Assembly (NCBI RefSeq): GCF_030272615.1
Contig: NC_081409.1
Coordinates: 528,548,291 to 528,612,290 of the forward strand
Direction: 5' to 3'
DNA: 64,000 bases
Origin: Cryptomeria japonica
Lineage: Eukaryota > Streptophyta > Pinopsida > Cupressales > Cupressaceae
A program made the position numbers and the translations under genes. The stretch's first letter is position 1, and every line of letters starts with the position of its first letter. Under the pieces are notes generated by a model. The model saw nothing but the letters and a program-made list of their open reading frames with translations. It searched no databases and had not been told where the DNA came from. This document shows positions 59,059 to 64,000 of the stretch, one piece after another.

Positions 59059-62000
59059 ATGGCTCCTAAAAGAGAATTTTCTGGCAAAGTCAATTATTCA
59101 GAGAGAAGTGTCTGTGATGATTTTCTGGAACAGTTGACGTTGTCAACTAGTCAGGCATCAAAGGCAAAAGAATTAGTGCCTAGAGCTCCCCGTTTAAAGA
59201 TAGGAGAAGGATTGTATGACAAGGGTAACTGGTTGACAGACCCACAGGTTGGATTGTCTGGGTTGGGGTTATTTAAGATTGGATTTGGAATGAGAAATTC
59301 TCCAGCCCCGCAAAACAGAATTTGGGAGTTAGATGTTGGGAAATTGGTAGTCCCAGGGGTATTTATGGACATAGATTTGTTGACCCAAATTGCGCTCAAC
59401 TATGATCCAATCACAAGAAGCATCCGAGATATAAATGGAAAAACCCTTATTGAGATTAATGCTGAAGAATTCAAGAGTGCTTTTGGGCTTAATGAGTTTA
59501 CCAATTTTCTAGAACCCATAAATTTCAAATCATTAGCTCAAATTTACAGTGCACAGAGGAGTCATCTCAAGAACGGGCCTCTCAAGGAGGTTTTTGTGAA
59601 GATAGGTGGGTTGACAGTTGTAGGACCCAACACACAAGAACCCTTTTCATTGAGTATGTTCACCCTAAGGGCTAAAGGAATGTATTGGGCACTTTGCCAA
59701 GTTTTCAAAGAAGATGCTGAAGCAAATATGCCAAATCACTACCTGTTAATGGTTGCTCAGATTTTGAATCCTTCTCTTGCAATTACATTTGATTTTGCCT
59801 CTTTCATTGCTGATGATATCCATGGAGGGTTAACAGGAATAAAGAATGGAAAAGTGGATAGGCCTTTTGGATGGTACTCACTCCTGATGCATCTATTTCT
59901 TTTCAAAGGTGGTGATTACTTTGCCAGTGGATTGGAACTTGTCAAGGAGAAAGAAGGAGAAAAAATGTCGGTACAATTATGGAGTACTGTGTTGTCATGG
60001 GATAGAGAGGATGCCAGTTTCTTGAAGTTTGACAAATACTTTGCATCCAAGATCGGGACTCTCCTCTCCTTAGAGAACCCAAGAATCCCCAAGGTTCTTC
60101 TGGAATTCATAAGACCAAAAGAATTCACAGAGAACATAAAAATTGTTCACAATTGGGGTGACATTTACTTGTATCCAGTCTCGACAATTTTCAGAGTGTT
60201 TGGTTTTAGAGGCACCCCATTTTTGCTACCTTACCAGGTCCCTCTCAAAGTGGGAATTGCAGAGATCCTTAGACAAATTGGTGGTTTACAAGAGGCAGAG
60301 TTGACAGGCAGGGGTAAACGGAATATTTTCCCTGCAACTACCATAGCCCACCAATTTGTAATAACAAAGGGAGGTTGGAATTGCTTTGAGGATTTTATTA
60401 AGCCTTATAATTTGTCCACTATAGTGTCCAGGTGTGCTGATCCAGAAGACTTCTTCAATGGCATGTTTAGAAAGAAAGTAGCATGCAGAGGTAGGCCCCA
60501 TAAATTTCAGTTTCCTGAAGACCTCATCAAAAATGAGTTTGATCTAGATGAGTAGGAGCTAAGGAAAGAGAAATGGTTGGCTTATAAGAAAGCCTTGGAT
60601 TTAGTGCATCAGTTTGATGCCAGCTATGACCCATTGTCTAGCTTTTTCCCTCTGGAGGAGAAAATAAAGTTTTTAATTGTTTGCTTTGAACATGTGATGC
60701 AGACCCTTAAGGAGAAGAGGGAAGCTGTAATCAAAAGCAACCTTGAAAAGGCAAGAATGATGCTAAGTAGGTTAGCTTCTAGCAAAGAAATCCCTCCTGG
60801 TGATTATACATTGCACAAGAAATCCAGTTATAGTGTGCTGATGCCTACGACGGGGGAGCCCTCTACCTCTAAAGGAAAGAGGAAAATAAAAGATGTCATT
60901 GACATCCAATACAACCCAAAGAAGCAAAGGGTAGGGAAAGAAGTACAATCGGATACACCTTTGTATTCCCCATCCCAATCCCCTATCCATATAGGAAATG
61001 AGCAAGCAGCAGCTGAGCAACTCCTACAGTTAGGTAGTCTAGGGGAAATTGCCTACAATTATGATGAAGTGGAAGAAAGAATGCCAGAAGAACCCATTGC
61101 TGCTGAAATGGATATTACTAGCACTGAACTCAAAGGCCAGGAGTGGGATCCTGAGATAAAGCAGGCAAGTAATGCCTTCTTGGCTGACAACAATTTTGTC
61201 ACATCAGAAGCATTTATGCAGTTTATCTGGAAACAGAACATAGATAAATATAATGCTAGATGTGAAAAGAGAAAGGCTGAGCAGCCTAATAAAGATTTAG
61301 CCCTGGTAGAAGAGGAAAAAAAGCAAGATATGATGGAAGAATTCAAAACCATCACCCTTGAGCAAGGGAGAGATATGGTGGCACAAGCTGGAGTGCTTAT
61401 TTTACCTGAGTGGGATATAGCAAACGCCCTGGTACTAGATGCAGTGAGGAAAGAGACTAAACCCATGGAGGGAATTACTTTCAATAAGGATAATGTTGCA
61501 CTCATCATGTGGTCTTTTAAGAGAAATGAGAGTAAGAAGAGCAAAGATACCTCGGGGTCAAGTTACCTTGGCGGGATGATCGTAAAAAGAGTGCAGAGTA
61601 CAGGGGTAGTGGAAGCTGCTAGCACTGTGTTAGAGACTGCAAAATTTAGTGTTGCAGTAGCAGAAAAGGAAGCCAAAGAGAAAGAGGCCCTCCAAGTCAA
61701 GTTGGAAACAGTTTTGAAGGCCTATAACAATTCTAAGCAGGAGGTAAGAGGTAAGGATAGCATCATTGCTAAGCTGCAGAGCCAGTTGACTGGAGAATAC
61801 CATCAAGATGAGTCTTCAACACTGATGATCTCCTCTTCTCCTGTAAGACCTCCACCTACTAGCCCTATCATTGAGTTTCCACCATCTCCAGCACCCTCTA
61901 GCTCTCAAATGGTTGAAATTACTCCTCTAGAACTAGAAAACTTAAAACAGGCTCAAGCCTTCTATGCAAAGAAGTATGAGGAGAGAGTAAGGGCTACAAT

Positions 62001-62301
62001 TTCCAATTTTGCAGATACAATGAATGCCTCATTGCTCTACAATAATGTAGGTAAAATTAAGTCACATTAAGGTTTTCTCAATTCAGAAGTCAACAAAATG
62101 AGAAATTCTTGAAAAAGGTTGACCAAGACTAAGGATAAAGTGATTAATTTCTCATGGCCGACAGAAGAGGTGTATGATGAGTGGACAACCAAATATACCA
62201 CCCATGTTCCAGAACAGTTGGAGAGCACCCCTGAAAAGGTAGAAGAGGTTGCAACCGAACAGCCTGTTGAAGAAACTACAGAGGCCGAAAAGAGCTTGTA
62301 A
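59059..62301 (+). pseudogene. LTR-borne ORF, C 3' LTR copy (399-nt in-frame deletion)
   Basis: ATG 59059 to TAA 62299-62301 in one frame, 3,243 nt, exactly 399 nt shorter than the B copy. Open for 498 codons to a TAG at 60553 (Gln in the other copies). It is then open for about 500 more to a TAA at 62068, with a TGA at 62110 replacing Trp. The N-terminal domain is the same as in B (VGLSGLGLFKIGFG, WELDVGKLVVPGVFMDIDLL, FGWYSLLMHLFLFKGGDYF). The deletion removes most of the C-terminal helical region. With only three stops this is the least decayed copy. Confidence 0.82.
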
Positions 62302-63240
62302 CTGTTTTTGCGAAAAGCTTGTAACCTCTTTATTTTGAAAGAAATGATTGTAACAAACTCTCCTCGAGAAGTCCGAAGCTTTGTGCATCCATGTTGTTAT
62401 AAATGGATACCAAGACTAGAGGAAGAGGGATTCCAAAGAATTGTAAGAAAATGCTGCAGAAATTTATCTGAGCTTTTCTAAGTCTAATGGAGAATATTCA
62501 AAAACTTCTTGTAATATTTCTTGAACTTAATATCAATATACAGACCATCGGTTTTGAGTGAAGCTTTGTGTCATCTTCAAGTGTGTTTACAATTTGTTTA
62601 CTGTTTTCATTCTGAATAATCTAGGGTTATTTTGTTTGAATGGAATTGCAAAGCAATTTTTAGTAAAAGTGTTCGCTAGCTTTTCTCTTTAGGAGGGAAA
62701 TTAAAGATGCGGGGATCACTCATACCAGTAAACTCTTTGGAAGAGACTTTGAATTTTGATGATCATAGCTTAATTTGGAATGCATAAGTTCTTGTAGGTG
62801 TCAGGCATATACATGGATTAATAGAAACCAAGGCAATGGGATGCACAAAGATATTTTGTCTGAGGAGTATTATTTGAGTTTAGATGACTCTGTGACCTTG
62901 GATAAGGCACTGGTATTGATTGAAGTTGTTTATTGCATGTTTTGTTGATCGAAATGCTGAATTTAAGTATAATTTCCAATCTTTGTTTTTAGTTAATTTC
63001 AAGGTGAATAGATCCACTGGTTTTCTGGACTGGTTTGCTGTGGGTTTATGTTTGAAAGTGTGAATTCAATTCACAAAGGTATACCCACCTGGGCTCTGAG
63101 TAAGTCCGAAGTGTAGAAGGTTCAATCAAACCTTGTCATATGTTGTCTTGAGAATTTCCTTATCTTTGATGTCTCTTCTGCATCGAGTTCAATCATATTA
63201 TTTTAATGATGTTAAAGAGAATCAGATTTTGAAGACAACA

Positions 63241-63432
63241 AGAGCTTCCAAAATCCTTGATGGGGAAATGAGTGTAAACCATAATATCTTTGATATGCAT
63301 GACTTCGTATGGGATAGATGAAAATCCACTTTTTGGATCATCTTTGATAGAAATAAAAGGATGTTTCTTAAAGTTGGGACAAGCTCTATCGGTAACATTA
63401 ACTAGTGGGGCTGCAATTTCAGAGGCAGCCAT
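63241..63432 (-). pseudogene. A5 extra ORF, N-terminal fragment
   Basis: From ATG 63432 on the minus strand, MAASEIAAP, KKHPFISIKDDP and FSSIPYEVM align with the A4 N-terminus (MASASGIAT, FKRHPFKYVEDDP, FSFIPYGML). It is cut at 63241 by the end of element C and continues at 43836. Confidence 0.78.
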
Positions 63433-63871
63433 TTTAGAAAAATCAAAATTGAAAAGTTTCACCAATAAATACCTTTTTCACCGGATTAGGGTTTCACCCA
63501 GGAAATATTCTTCGATCTCTAAAAATTTTGATTGCAGAGCTCTGTTCTCTTCTTCTATTCGAATACAAAGTAAGAAATGGAGTGATTAAGTCACTTTTTA
63601 TCTTCCTCACACCTAACTTTTTGGTGAAATAAATGTACTTTGCCCTAGTCTTCTGGATACTCATCTTTTCCATAATACTTCACCAAATTCATCTGCAGAT
63701 CAACTTCATTACATAATTACTTTTGAAAATCCTTTTGATACATCTATAATCATCAAATACAACTTTTGCAACCTACTAGAATCAGGCACAGATCTCAAAC
63801 AGGAGGTTTATAAGATTTTTCATGAAAACTCCCCCAAGCCCAAATGCCTTAGCTTAGTTACCGGATGAAGA
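63433..63871 (-). other. A5 gag-to-extra-ORF spacer
   Basis: About 440 bp with no coding sequence I can support. On the minus strand it begins with AAGGCATTTGGGCTTGGGGG, parallel to the A3 and A4 spacers in place and in its purine run. Confidence 0.55.
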
Positions 63872-64000
63872 TCAAGAATTGGAATTAGGTGCGGACCCAC
63901 TCCCTACATCTTTATCACTCTTCTTCACCCATGTCTTCTTCATTTGATCTCTGATGTCTTCCAATTTTTCTTTGCCTTTCTCATCTACCTTCATGTTCTT
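63872..64000 (-). pseudogene. A5 gag C-terminal tail (window edge)
   Basis: On the minus strand VDEKGKEKLEDIRDQMKKTW and KKSDKDVGSGS align with the A3 and A4 gag tails (DEKGKSKVEEVRD in A4), ending at a TGA at 63872-63874. Knuckles would lie right of the window. Confidence 0.68.

Larger units (their letters stand above)
43837..63240 (+). mobile_element. C: Ty3 element with giant ORF-bearing LTRs (19.4 kb)
   Basis: 5' LTR 43837-50118 (6,282 bp), core 50119-57355 (7.2 kb) and 3' LTR 57356-63240 (5,885 bp, 399-bp deletion). Flanks are AGAGT (43832-43836) and AGAGC (63241-63245), a duplication with one change. The core has PBS, gag, protease, archaeal-type RNase H, RT, RNase H and integrase. The PBS and overall size suggest an Ogre-like Tat relative, but the RNase H position and LTR ORF differ from what I know of Ogre. 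It interrupts A5. Confidence 0.92.
57356..63240 (+). repeat. C 3' LTR (5885 bp)
   Basis: Collinear with the 5' LTR except for a 399-bp deletion at about 62052. The deletion removes the interval between two AAAATT copies that sit at 48532 and 48931 in the 5' LTR. Confidence 0.95.

Noticed and set aside
1-64000. CRISPR array, prokaryotic operon or phage
   Set aside because: The regular repeats (922-1162, U3 modules) have no unique spacers, and all coding content is LTR retrotransposon of plant type.

Overview
The window reads as intergenic heterochromatin of a large-genome seed plant. It is AT-rich and made almost wholly of nested LTR retrotransposons. I found no host gene, rRNA, tRNA or CRISPR array. 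A conifer or other gymnosperm is a guess from the element style and density; nothing here proves it. Element names A1-A5, B, C and D are mine.

Layout. A1 (1-9351, minus) is a Tat-type Ty3 element with ~1-kb LTRs. It keeps protease, an RNase H and integrase but has lost reverse transcriptase and shows no Gag core. It sits inside A2. A2 (right part 9352-11191), A3 (right part 11192-16501) and A4 (right part 16502-43259) are plus-strand Copia-type elements. Each ends in PPT plus 3' LTR, and each LTR end abuts the interrupted coding sequence of the next element. This is nesting seen from the right-hand side, and the left halves should lie beyond base 1. A5 (minus; 43260-43836 and 63241-64000) is the outermost shell. 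A2-A5 share a pol-less plan: gag, then spacer, then a ~1,050-1,120-codon extra ORF, then PPT, then LTR.

A4 is interrupted by a solo LTR (19884-20946, perfect TSD GTAGA) and by D (21454-41794, minus), a Copia element with Gag, protease, integrase, RT and RNase H. D is split by B (24654-37926, minus, perfect TSD CCTCA). B has two different LTRs, 6.3 kb and 4.5 kb, around a 2.5-kb pol-less core. A5 is split by C (43837-63240, plus), a Ty3 element with 6.3-kb and 5.9-kb LTRs around a gag-pol core ordered Gag, protease, archaeal-type RNase H, RT, RNase H, integrase.

The most unusual feature is inside the giant LTRs. All three copies (B right LTR, C 5' LTR, C 3' LTR) carry the same ORF of 1,213 codons plus stop. 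B has the full 3,642 nt with only in-frame point stops. C 5' is 3,641 nt (one base lost). C 3' is 3,243 nt, which is 3,642 minus one 399-nt in-frame deletion. The ORF lies downstream of a TATA box and a duplicated U3 module, so each LTR is a self-contained promoter-plus-gene unit. Its product is unknown.

All coding regions are decayed, mainly by C-to-T or G-to-A changes that turn CAG or TGG codons into TAG. Everything is therefore annotated as mobile elements, repeats and pseudogenes. By nesting, A5 is oldest, then A4, then A3/D, then A2/B, then A1; C is younger than A5.
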